Positions 25,034 to 29,318 of a stretch of 34,136 bases of DNA are shown here, piece by piece; the stretch's first letter is position 1; each line of letters starts with the position of its first letter. A model generated the notes under the pieces. That model worked only from the letters and a program-made list of their open reading frames with translations, was not told where the DNA came from and made no database searches. Position numbers and translations under genes: made by a program. The stretch is taken from positions 1 to 34,136 of the IMG/VR virus record IMGVR_UViG_3300042452_000226. One strand, 5' to 3'. This stretch comes from a virus.

Positions 25034-25415
25034 CGGGGACGCCCGTGATGACGTTCAGGATGACCCCGCCGCCATGCTCGAGCTGCTGCCTGTCGCCGTA
25101 CTTCTTGGGGTTCCACTTGGCAAGGAGCTTCAGGCGCGTCTCGACCTGAAGCCTTCGCCACGCCACCTCGACCTGGTCAACGGGCTGCGTGTCGGCGAGG
25201 GTCACGCACTGGTCGGCGATCACGTCGTGGCCGTCCTCGCGTGCGCGTGCGATGCGTGCGGAGAAGTTCTCGTCCTTGTCCATCCAGTCGTAAACCGTGC
25301 GCCACTCGGGCTTTCCCTCCTGCCGGCACCACTCGCGGAGGGGCTTGCCGTTGGAGAGCCATGCGACGAGGTCGGTCGCGTGGTGCTCGGGGACTGGTTC
25401 AGGAGGCCGGCCCAT
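25026..25415 (-). CDS. Terminase small subunit (Sf6/P22-like type)
   Basis: 129 aa from ATG 25415 (MGRPPEPVPEHHATDLVAWL). An N-terminal helix-turn-helix (WLSNGKPLREWCRQEGKPE, RTVYDWMDKDENFSARIARA) is followed by a helical oligomerisation part (EVAWRRLQVETRLKLLAKWN) and NPKKYGDRQQLEHGG, the usual end of this family. It recognises the packaging site and loads the large subunit. A longer in-frame extension upstream overlaps the preceding gene and looks non-coding. Adjacent to and overlapping the large-subunit gene by 8 bases, and the preceding HTH gene by 17 bases. Confidence 0.85.
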   Translation of the reverse strand: MGRPPEPVPEHHATDLVAWLSNGKPLREWCRQEGKPEWRTVYDWMDKDENFSARIARAREDGHDVIADQCVTLADTQPVDQVEVAWRRLQVETRLKLLAKWNPKKYGDRQQLEHGGGVILNVITGVPDA

Positions 25416-25653
25416 CCTTCGCCTGACGAGGGCGTTTCCACTCGGCGGGGAGGGAGGCGCGGCGCTGGTATCGGCAGATCTTGCTGACGGTGGTCCAGCG
25501 GAGTCCGAGGTGCTTGGCGATGCGACGATAGCCCCATCCGAGCTCTTCGTGGAGGTCGCGGATTTCCTTGACGGTTGCTTCGGGGATCGTGGCATTGTGG
25601 TGGCTTTCGCCGACTCGCCGGCCGTTCTCGCCGTAGGCCGCGAGCCTGGTCAC
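25399..25653 (-). CDS. Small helix-turn-helix DNA-binding protein
   Basis: 84 aa from a GTG start at 25653, giving a GTGA overlap with the upstream stop. After a basic N-terminus, TVKEIRDLHEELGWGYRRIA and KHLGLRWTTVSKICRYQRR form a resolvase/Hin-type helix-turn-helix. The C-terminus is basic. Next to the terminase genes it may help recognise the packaging site or regulate the late operon. The far upstream ATG in the same frame (25842) crosses two other genes and is not credible. No catalytic domain is present. Confidence 0.7.
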   Translation of the reverse strand: MTRLAAYGENGRRVGESHHNATIPEATVKEIRDLHEELGWGYRRIAKHLGLRWTTVSKICRYQRRASLPAEWKRPRQAKDGPAS

Positions 25654-25796
25654 TTGCGCTTTCGGCCCTTGGCCTTCACGTCTGCGCGGTTGAACTTCTT
25701 GGCGACGGACATGGGGATGCCGACCTTCTTGGCGAAGCTGCGGCTGTGCGCGGCGGCCGCCATAGTTCTGCGCTGCCTGGGTGACTTGCTGGGCAT
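25650..25796 (-). CDS. Very small basic protein
   Basis: 48 aa, MPSKSPRQRRTMAAAAHSRS then FAKKVGIPMSVAKKFNRAD, ending KGRKRK. The start is ATG 25796 overlapping the preceding TAA (TAATG). The K/R-rich ends and the motif M-x-A-A-A-H ... G-I-P-x-x-V-A-K-x-F are those of a class of short phage proteins of unknown role found in many genomes. Nucleic-acid binding is plausible from charge only. It ends with AAG TGA, providing the GTGA junction to the HTH gene. Confidence 0.65.
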   Translation of the reverse strand: MPSKSPRQRRTMAAAAHSRSFAKKVGIPMSVAKKFNRADVKAKGRKRK

Positions 25797-26047
25797 TATG
25801 CGGATTCCTTCGGGGTGAGTGTGATGCGGAGTCCTGCTGCATCTGCGAGGGTGACTGCGGAGTCGAACGTGGCGGTGCGCCTGCCGATCACGGGTGCGTT
25901 CGAGAGGAGGCACATGACGGTATGGGCGCGGAGGCGTCCGCCCTGCTCGAGGTCGCGTGCGACCTGGCTGCGCGTGCGTCCCTGCGCGGTGACTGCATTG
26001 TTCACCGCCTGCTTGAAATCGCTGTACGAACTGATATCCATTGCCAT
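25796..26047 (-). CDS. XRE-like helix-turn-helix regulator
   Basis: About 83 aa. DFKQAVNNAVTAQGRTRSQV, ARDLEQGGRLRAHTVMCLLS and ATFDSAVTLADAAGLRITLT follow the helix plan of Cro/CI-type (XRE) DNA-binding proteins: SQVARDL as second helix and RAHTVMCLLS as recognition region. Three starts are possible: GTG 26062, ATG 26047, ATG 26041; ATG 26047 avoids most overlap with the upstream gene ending at 26055 but has no strong Shine-Dalgarno. It could regulate the structured intergenic region or its own operon; the target is unknown. Confidence 0.65.
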   Translation of the reverse strand: MAMDISSYSDFKQAVNNAVTAQGRTRSQVARDLEQGGRLRAHTVMCLLSNAPVIGRRTATFDSAVTLADAAGLRITLTPKESA

Positions 26048-26054
26048 GAGTATA

Positions 26055-26339
26055 TCAGGCACTTGCCACGGTCTCGCCGAAATCCTCGCTGGTTGCCGCC
26101 CAGATCAGTCGCGGGGTGCCGACGCCGAAGTCCGACTGCTCGATCTTGTCGGTGACGAAGATCCGGGCTTCCTTGATCGTCATGTTCTCCTGGTCGCGCA
26201 GGCGGGCGGCGATCATGTCGGCCGAGTATACGGCGACGGCTATTCCGTCCTCTCCGGGGCGGGGGTACATGACTCCGAGGAGGCAGTCATCGAGGTTGGC
26301 GAGCAGTACGGGGCATCGCCTTGGTTTCCTTCTCGCCAT
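26055..26339 (-). CDS. Small protein of unknown function
   Basis: 94 aa from ATG 26339 (MARRKPRRCPVLLANLDDCL). A basic N-terminus leads into alternating strands and helices (GIAVAVYSADMIAARLRDQE, MTIKEARIFVTDKIEQSDF, GTPRLIWAATSED). A longer version needs a TTG start at 26393 and would overlap the upstream gene by more than 40 bases. The VYSADMIAARLRDQE...EARIFV pattern is seen in small phage and plasmid proteins that lack a known role. I do not assign a function. Confidence 0.6.
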   Translation of the reverse strand: MARRKPRRCPVLLANLDDCLLGVMYPRPGEDGIAVAVYSADMIAARLRDQENMTIKEARIFVTDKIEQSDFGVGTPRLIWAATSEDFGETVASA

Positions 26340-26349
26340 GCGGCGCAGT

Positions 26350-26811
26350 CTACCGAGCGTTGCCGCCGTTTCTGCGGCAATACTCGACGGCAACTGCGCG
26401 GACGCGGTCGCTCGAGAAAGTCATTCCCATCCGCTCCTCGCAGGCTGCGATCTCCTGCTTGGTCGCAGTGGCGAGTACGTCCCTCGCCCATCGGTCCCAT
26501 TCCTCGTACTCGGCCTGGGTCGGGCCTGCGCTCTGGATCGCCTCCCTCCGGGTGCGCTCGACGGCGTGCTCACCCTCGGCAGACAGCGCCTTGCCGGCGG
26601 TCATGTCGCAGTACGTCTTGTGGATCGCCGTGATGTCCGGCTTCACCTCGCGGATGAATCGGTGGTTGCGGATGCACTCCCGCAGCTTGTCCTGGTGCAG
26701 GTGCGCCCACCGCTCGTTCAGCAGCCTCCCGACCTCCTCGTCTGCCTTCCACTTCGGCCAGAGGTTCTGCATGAGCCGCTTCGTCTCAATGAAATCTTCG
26801 TAGTTCGCCAT
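26350..26811 (-). CDS. Unknown protein next to the replication-like gene; possible helicase loader
   Basis: 153 aa, helical, mixed charge, no membrane segment: MANYEDFIETKRLMQNLWPK, then RLLNERWAHLHQDKLRECIR, VKPDITAIHKTYCDM, EYEEWDRWARDVLATATKQE. Shine-Dalgarno AGGAG overlaps the TAG of the DUF1376-type gene and lies 7 bases before ATG. In many phages the gene after the initiator encodes a helicase loader (lambda P position). That is only a positional argument here: there is no Walker motif, so it would be a non-ATPase type if it is one. Confidence 0.7.
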   Translation of the reverse strand: MANYEDFIETKRLMQNLWPKWKADEEVGRLLNERWAHLHQDKLRECIRNHRFIREVKPDITAIHKTYCDMTAGKALSAEGEHAVERTRREAIQSAGPTQAEYEEWDRWARDVLATATKQEIAACEERMGMTFSSDRVRAVAVEYCRRNGGNAR

Positions 26812-26821
26812 GATCGTGCTC

Positions 26822-27286
26822 CTAGAACGGCAACCTTTCCACCTTCACTCTCCTCCCCCCCTTCCGCAAAGGGGGGGTAGGGGGGGATTCAATGTGACTA
26901 TGACTATGACTCTGACTAGCATTGCGGTCGCATTGCGCTTGCATTGCATCCGCATTGCGGTCGCATGACCCCCATCGGGCCTGCGCAGCCCGCTTGGCTG
27001 AATCAGAGCGTTTATTATTCGACACCCTGCATTCCTCAAGGCGCGAGTTCCGCATAACCTCGCCGTCCGTGACGAACTTGGATGCGACCGCATCCCAGTC
27101 CGCATCTGCAATCGCATATGCGCCCGCAATGCGACCGCATTGCTCCGCGCATGCCGGAACGGAACCGTTCGCCCACTGATATGCGAGTAGCGAGATGTAG
27201 ATGCCGCGCTGGGTAGCCGTCATGTGCGCGGTTCCCTGCGTCCAGTCGGCCGCGTAGAACGGGAACCAAGGGTAATTCGTCGCCAT
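26822..27286 (-). CDS. DUF1376-type putative replication protein with internal repeats
   Basis: 154 aa from ATG 27286 (MATNYPWFPFYAADWTQGTA). WFPFYAADWTQGTAHMTATQ, GIYISLLAYQWANGSVP and SRLEECR ... AAQARWG match the DUF1376 (YdaU-like) pattern, a winged-helix-like family often encoded in phage replication modules. The C-terminal third is low complexity (CDRNADAMQAQCDRNASQSH) because the DNA consists of tandem repeats at 26895-26962 and a 9-bp GC stem at 26855-26877. A GGAG stands at 27297-27294. The leader upstream holds interlocking inverted repeats. By analogy with lambda O, the repeats inside the gene may be the origin; this is inference. Confidence 0.78.
   Translation of the reverse strand: MATNYPWFPFYAADWTQGTAHMTATQRGIYISLLAYQWANGSVPACAEQCGRIAGAYAIADADWDAVASKFVTDGEVMRNSRLEECRVSNNKRSDSAKRAAQARWGSCDRNADAMQAQCDRNASQSHSHSHIESPPTPPLRKGGRRVKVERLPF
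26855..26877. repeat. 9-bp GC-rich hairpin inside the DUF1376-type gene
   Basis: Seven C plus TT at 26855-26863 pair with AA plus seven G at 26869-26877 around the 5-base loop CCGCA. In protein it encodes the low-complexity PPLRKGG segment near the C-terminus. A further run of G follows at 26881-26886. The shape recalls small GC-rich palindromes scattered in environmental bacterial genomes. Confidence 0.85.
26895..26962. repeat. Tandem hexamers and 11-mers: candidate origin iterons
   Basis: Four consecutive hexamers TGACTA, TGACTA, TGACTC, TGACTA (26895-26918) run straight into four consecutive 11-mers beginning GCATTGC (26919-26929, 26930-26940, 26941-26951, 26952-26962). The first and fourth 11-mers are identical (GCATTGCGGTC). 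The related 11-mer ATGCGACCGCA recurs in the opposite orientation at 27082-27092 and 27129-27139. All lie inside the putative replication gene. Multiple initiator-binding repeats within an initiator gene are known from lambda O; origin function here is inferred. Confidence 0.75.
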
Positions 27287-27543
27287 ATCCAACTCCAATG
27301 ACCGAGGCATGGCGGGGAGCGGCTGGCGAGCTGTACCCGCCATGCCCACGGTCTTGAGATGTCGAACGGTGCCAGCCGCTCAAGCCCCTTGCGCGAGGCT
27401 CGGGCGCAGTATACCATCTTCCCGTCCGGCGTGTGCCTGACGCGATGCCCGGGATCGTTCCCGTGCGTCGGCACGACCGGACCATACGGGCAGCCACGGA
27501 CGGCTCCCTCCTTTTCGCCCCCGGAATGCGCCCCGCCTGGCAT
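27220..27543 (-). CDS. Doubtful ORF upstream of the DUF1376-type gene
   Basis: A minus-strand frame of about 107 aa. Its first part has coding-like composition and high GC3 (CPYGPVVPTHGNDPGHRVRH, DGKMVYCARASRKGLE), but no Shine-Dalgarno precedes the ATG at 27543; a good AAAGGAGGG lies inside the frame near 27510 instead. The second half (SRPWAWRVQLASRSPPC onward) looks non-coding, coincides with perfect inverted repeats and overlaps the DUF1376-type gene by 67 bases. It may be a short gene with a decayed end, or chance coding potential in a structured RNA region. Confidence 0.3.
   Translation of the reverse strand: MPGGAHSGGEKEGAVRGCPYGPVVPTHGNDPGHRVRHTPDGKMVYCARASRKGLERLAPFDISRPWAWRVQLASRSPPCLGHWSWIWRRITLGSRSTRPTGRREPRT
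27306..27384 (-). promoter_or_regulatory. Interlocking inverted repeats in the leader of the DUF1376-type gene
   Basis: GGCATGGCGGG (27306-27316) is the perfect inverse of CCCGCCATGCC (27336-27346); ACCG/CGGT (27301-27304, 27349-27352) extend the stem. Directly adjacent, GAGCGGCTGGC (27317-27327) is the perfect inverse of GCCAGCCGCTC (27371-27381). A third pair, CTTGAG (27353-27358) and CTCAAG (27379-27384), overlaps the second. On the minus strand this lies 9 bases before the GGAG of the gene at 27286. The two 11-bp stems are interlocked with no linker between their 3-prime arms, so full formation of both looks sterically barred: a switch is plausible. Confidence 0.7.
27422..27503 (+). ncRNA. 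Possible structured RNA ahead of terminator 1
   Basis: CCGTCCG (27422-27428) and CGGACGG (27497-27503) could close a domain containing the perfect hairpin CGTGC-GTCG-GCACG (27462-27475) and GGGA-TCGT-TCCC (27451-27462). A strong plus-strand terminator follows at 27529-27566. The same DNA partly overlaps a doubtful minus-strand ORF, and no good promoter is seen, so this is only suggestive. Confidence 0.3.
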
Positions 27544-27566
27544 CGTGCCGGCGGGGCGTTTCGTTT
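27529..27566 (+). terminator. Intrinsic terminator 1
   Basis: CGCCCCGCC (27529-27537) pairs perfectly with GGCGGGGCG (27550-27558); inner GGC/GCC pairs extend it over the loop ATCGT. The T-rich tail TTTCGTTT follows at 27559-27566. The T-run is on the plus strand only, so it stops rightward transcription. Confidence 0.8.
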
Positions 27567-27609
27567 GGTACCATGCCGGCATCTAACACGCGTCTAGCCC
27601 CAGACGCTG

Positions 27610-27758
27610 CATATTGCCGAATGGCAACGCGGGAAACCGCGCACAGCACCGCGCAAGGCTCTGGCGCACGACAACCAAAGGGCGGTGACCGACACCGCCA
27701 TCAAATCAGCGCGAGGCCTTACGCGCACGACAGCCCCCCACGCGGGGCTGTTTCGTTT
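27610..27758 (+). ncRNA. Structured RNA unit A (six stem-loops and terminator)
   Basis: Successive perfect hairpins: TTGCC/GGCAA (27614-27627, loop GAAT); CGCGG/CCGCG (27628-27641, GAAA tetraloop); GCGC/GCGC (27651-27667); GGCGGTG/CACCGCC (27681-27699, loop ACCGA); GCGCG/CGCGC (27709-27726); CAGCCCC/GGGGCTG (27731-27750) with TTTCGTTT, the terminator. The same order (stem, GAAA-capped stem, inner stems, 6-7 bp stem, CAGCCCC terminator) recurs in unit B, suggesting tandem paralogues. No convincing promoter is visible for A. No family is recognised. Confidence 0.55.
27731..27758 (+). terminator. Intrinsic terminator 2 (end of RNA unit A)
   Basis: CAGCCCC (27731-27737) and GGGGCTG (27744-27750) form a 7-bp stem with loop CCACGC, followed by TTTCGTTT. 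The last T residues form the start of the -35 element of the next promoter, so terminator and promoter are fused. Confidence 0.8.
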
Positions 27759-27784
27759 GACAGCAGCACCGGGCGCGATATACT
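27757..27784 (+). promoter_or_regulatory. Strong sigma70 promoter for RNA unit B
   Basis: Perfect -35 TTGACA (27757-27762), 16-bp spacer, and -10 TATACT (27779-27784). Transcription is expected to start near 27791 (AACAAACC). The only downstream element before a terminator is unit B; no ORF with a ribosome-binding site follows, which supports a non-coding transcript. Confidence 0.8.
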
Positions 27785-27790
27785 TCGCGC

Positions 27791-27925
27791 AACAAACCTC
27801 CGTCAGCCGTTGACGGCGCATAGTCGGGAAACCGACGAACCTTCCGCTAGGTAAGGCGGGCGCCGCAAGGCGAGTGAACAGGTCGAAGTTCACCATGCAG
27901 CCCCTTACGCGGGGCTGTTTTGCTT
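27791..27925 (+). ncRNA. Structured small RNA unit B with own promoter and terminator
   Basis: An expected transcript of about 135 nt. Hairpins in order: CCGTCA/TGACGG (27800-27816); GTCGG/CCGAC with GAAA tetraloop (27823-27836); CCGC/GCGG (27844-27859); CGCC/GGCG with GCAA tetraloop (27861-27872); GTGAAC/GTTCAC (27874-27893); CAGCCCC/GGGGCTG terminator (27898-27917). Two GNRA tetraloops and six consecutive stems are strong signs of a folded RNA. TAGGTAAGGCGGGC at 27848-27861, largely loop, is perfectly complementary to the major capsid message around its stop codon. The unpaired 5-prime end contains ACCTCC, an anti-Shine-Dalgarno sequence. No known RNA family is recognised. Confidence 0.7.
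27898..27925 (+). terminator. Intrinsic terminator 3 (end of RNA unit B)
   Basis: CAGCCCC (27898-27904) pairs with GGGGCTG (27911-27917), loop TTACGC, followed by TTTTGCTT. The stem is identical in sequence to terminator 2 while the loops differ. Confidence 0.82.
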
Positions 27926-27976
27926 ACCGCAGCTCCATCCGGCCACAAACGTTGTAGGCGTTCACCGAAACGCATA

Positions 27977-28029
27977 CAGAACGGCTGCGTTCTGGCAGCC
28001 GAAAGCAACCATTGACCGCAATCGGTCAA
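27977..28029. repeat. Two 7-bp perfect hairpins
   Basis: CAGAACG-GCTG-CGTTCTG (27977-27994) and TTGACCG-CAAT-CGGTCAA (28012-28029) each form 7-bp stems with 4-base loops. A competing pairing GGCTG/CAGCC (27983-27987 with 27996-28000) also exists. No T-run follows. They may belong to a third, terminator-less RNA unit or to an origin or operator region. Confidence 0.7.
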
Positions 28030-28041
28030 CAGGAATCGTGT

Positions 28042-28075
28042 ACGCGCATTCACGCGGATGCACGCGCATTCACGC
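28042..28075. repeat. 14-bp direct repeats, iteron-like
   Basis: ACGCGCATTCACGC occurs at 28042-28055 and 28062-28075, period 20. A degenerate third unit (CGCATATTCACCCGG) follows. They lie directly after the two 7-bp hairpins, within the non-coding region. Protein-binding iterons or operators are plausible; nothing in the sequence proves it. Confidence 0.7.
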
Positions 28076-28079
28076 ATAT

Positions 28080-28319
28080 TCACCCGGACAGAACCGCCCA
28101 CACTTGTGCGGATCTGTAGCACTTTCGCTCCAGCGGACAAGGTTTCGTCACATGGAGCAGCACCCGGCTTCGCCGTGGTCTGCCCCTCGGCGGCAGGTTG
28201 TTCTTACCCCAAAGGTTGCGCTGGATCGCGGCGTACCTCGCGGCCTTCTGGCGATCCCCTTGCGGGTCATAGGGCTCCGACTCCCGCAGTCCCGCATCTC
28301 CGCAATCGAAGTATACCAT
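28080..28319 (-). CDS. Possible small basic protein (low confidence)
   Basis: 79 aa from ATG 28319 (MVYFDCGDAGLRESEPYDPQ). The stretch QGDRQKAARYAAIQRNLWGK and NNLPPRGRPRRSR has coding-like composition and codon use similar to the phage; the C-terminal third is less convincing. The start lies only 7 bases from the divergent ATG at 28327. A GAGG stands 12 bases upstream. It would be the first gene left of the plus-strand orphan gene. A DNA-binding role would be a guess from charge. Confidence 0.4.
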   Translation of the reverse strand: MVYFDCGDAGLRESEPYDPQGDRQKAARYAAIQRNLWGKNNLPPRGRPRRSRVLLHVTKPCPLERKCYRSAQVWAVLSG

Positions 28320-28326
28320 CGTGCAT

Positions 28327-28896
28327 ATGCCTCGCCACGCCAATCTCCCGTTTCACCTGTACGTCCACGTGTGCAACACCGCGCTCGGGCCGACCATGCC
28401 CGCCGGCACGACACGCGGCATCTGGCACGCCGTCTACGCCCGCCCCGGCCAGATCGTCCTGGCGCACGTCCTCCTCGAGACGGGCGCGGAATGGTGCGGC
28501 ATCCCGCTCCACAAGCTCGCGCACGACCCCAAGGCGTTCGAGTTCACTCCGTTTCCGGGCTTCTGCGAGCCGAGCGACCTCCAGCCCTGGGGCGCGATGG
28601 GCGAACACTTCGAGGCGCTGCACCTCGAGTACCTCGAGGGGCTGTCCGTGATGGGAACCAGCGCCGAGCGCGGGTTCTGCGGACGCCATACCGGGGTAGT
28701 CATCGACTGGAGTGACGGGTTCAGTCGTTACCCCCAAGAGCACAAACCGCTCAACCTCATCGAGCGCACGGACGGCAGGTACCTGCTCTTCCCGAACAAC
28801 TACTGCCGATTCCTGGACAAGCACCACACCTCGCACAGGCGCGACGCCGACCTCGCCAAGTACCGCCGCGGCGAGGAGGTGTACTGGGAAGAATAA
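28327..28896 (+). CDS. Isolated plus-strand protein of unknown function
   Basis: 189 aa from ATG 28327 (MPRHANLPFHLYVHVCNTAL); a GTG six bases earlier is the alternative. Strong phage-like codon bias and protein-like composition leave little doubt that it is coding: GIWHAVYARPGQIVLAHVLL, GAEWCGIPLHKLAHD, YPQEHKPLNLIERTDGRYLL, CRFLDKHHTSHRRDADLAKY. There is no signal peptide or membrane segment. Several His and Cys residues could bind metal, but no known motif is seen. No clear Shine-Dalgarno precedes it. It is alone in this orientation, flanked by the structured region on the left and a convergent minus-strand operon 17 bases to the right. Confidence 0.78.
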   Translation: MPRHANLPFHLYVHVCNTALGPTMPAGTTRGIWHAVYARPGQIVLAHVLLETGAEWCGIPLHKLAHDPKAFEFTPFPGFCEPSDLQPWGAMGEHFEALHLEYLEGLSVMGTSAERGFCGRHTGVVIDWSDGFSRYPQEHKPLNLIERTDGRYLLFPNNYCRFLDKHHTSHRRDADLAKYRRGEEVYWEE

Positions 28897-28913
28897 CTTC
28901 CAATTCCTTGAAC

Positions 28914-29177
28914 CTACTGCTCGCGCCTGTACCCGAGCTTCCACAGCAGGCGCGACAGGTCGTTGGCGAGGTCGGTCACGGCCTGCTCGTCAAGCTCGGG
29001 CCGGCAGCAATGGATCGCCTCATGGAGCGTGGTGTCCAGCCGCTCCTCCTCGCTCTGCCATGTGGCAACGCGCAGCACCCTGCCAGCAGCCTTGCCGGGA
29101 TCGACCATGTTCCCATAGTCGTGCAGGTTCGGCGAGAACCGCAGCGTCCAGTACTTGCCGCCGAGTCGGACGCGCAT
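28914..29177 (-). CDS. Small HExxH metallopeptidase-like protein
   Basis: 87 aa. HEAIH at residues 52-56 (LDTTLHEAIHCCRPELDEQA) is a zincin zinc-binding motif; the glutamates downstream (E61, E64) could supply the third ligand. The N-terminus has two strands (MRVRLGGKYWTLRFSP, AGRVLRVATW) before the motif helix, as in compact SprT/ImmA-like phage zincins, although it is much shorter than SprT. A GAGG stands 6 bases before ATG. Possible roles are cleaving a host or repressor protein; substrate unknown. Last gene of the four-gene minus operon 28914-30527. Confidence 0.75.
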   Translation of the reverse strand: MRVRLGGKYWTLRFSPNLHDYGNMVDPGKAAGRVLRVATWQSEEERLDTTLHEAIHCCRPELDEQAVTDLANDLSRLLWKLGYRREQ

Positions 29178-29184
29178 GGGTGCC

Positions 29185-29316
29185 TCACTTGAATCCGCGC
29201 TTCATCGCCTTCCAGGCCGAGGGGCTGACGGTTGACTTCGACTTCGGGCGGCTGGTGCCTGCCTTGCGCCGTGCGTTGATGTTCGCGTAGAGGCCGCGTG
29301 CCTTCTTCTTCGCCAT
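29185..29316 (-). CDS. Very small basic protein (MAKKKARGLYANI type)
   Basis: 43 aa: MAKKKARGLYANINARRKAG followed by TSRPKSKSTVSPSAWKAMKR. The GLYANIxARRKAG opening is shared by short basic proteins in many podovirus and cyanophage-type genomes whose role is unknown. GAGGGG lies shortly before ATG. It is 2 bases beyond the stop of the neighbouring basic protein. Nucleic-acid association is plausible from the charge. Confidence 0.72.
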   Translation of the reverse strand: MAKKKARGLYANINARRKAGTSRPKSKSTVSPSAWKAMKRGFK

Positions 29317-29318
29317 GT

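Noticed and set aside
27573-27854. 93-aa plus-strand frame across RNA units A and B
   Set aside because: Runs through a terminator and promoter; no Shine-Dalgarno; sequence not protein-like.
27600-27930. tRNA or tmRNA
   Set aside because: No cloverleaf with a T-arm GTTCRA-type sequence, no CCA end, and the stems have tetraloops rather than 7-base loops.
27600-28100. CRISPR array or tracrRNA-like locus
   Set aside because: Repeats are inverted or few, spacers do not have regular length, and no cas genes are present.
27847-28140. 97-aa minus-strand frame across the RNA and repeat region
   Set aside because: No ribosome-binding site, composition unlike phage proteins, and it covers hairpins and direct repeats.
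28148-28944. Minus-strand frames opposite the 28327-28896 gene (225 and 89 aa)
   Set aside because: The plus-strand frame has better codon bias and protein-like sequence.
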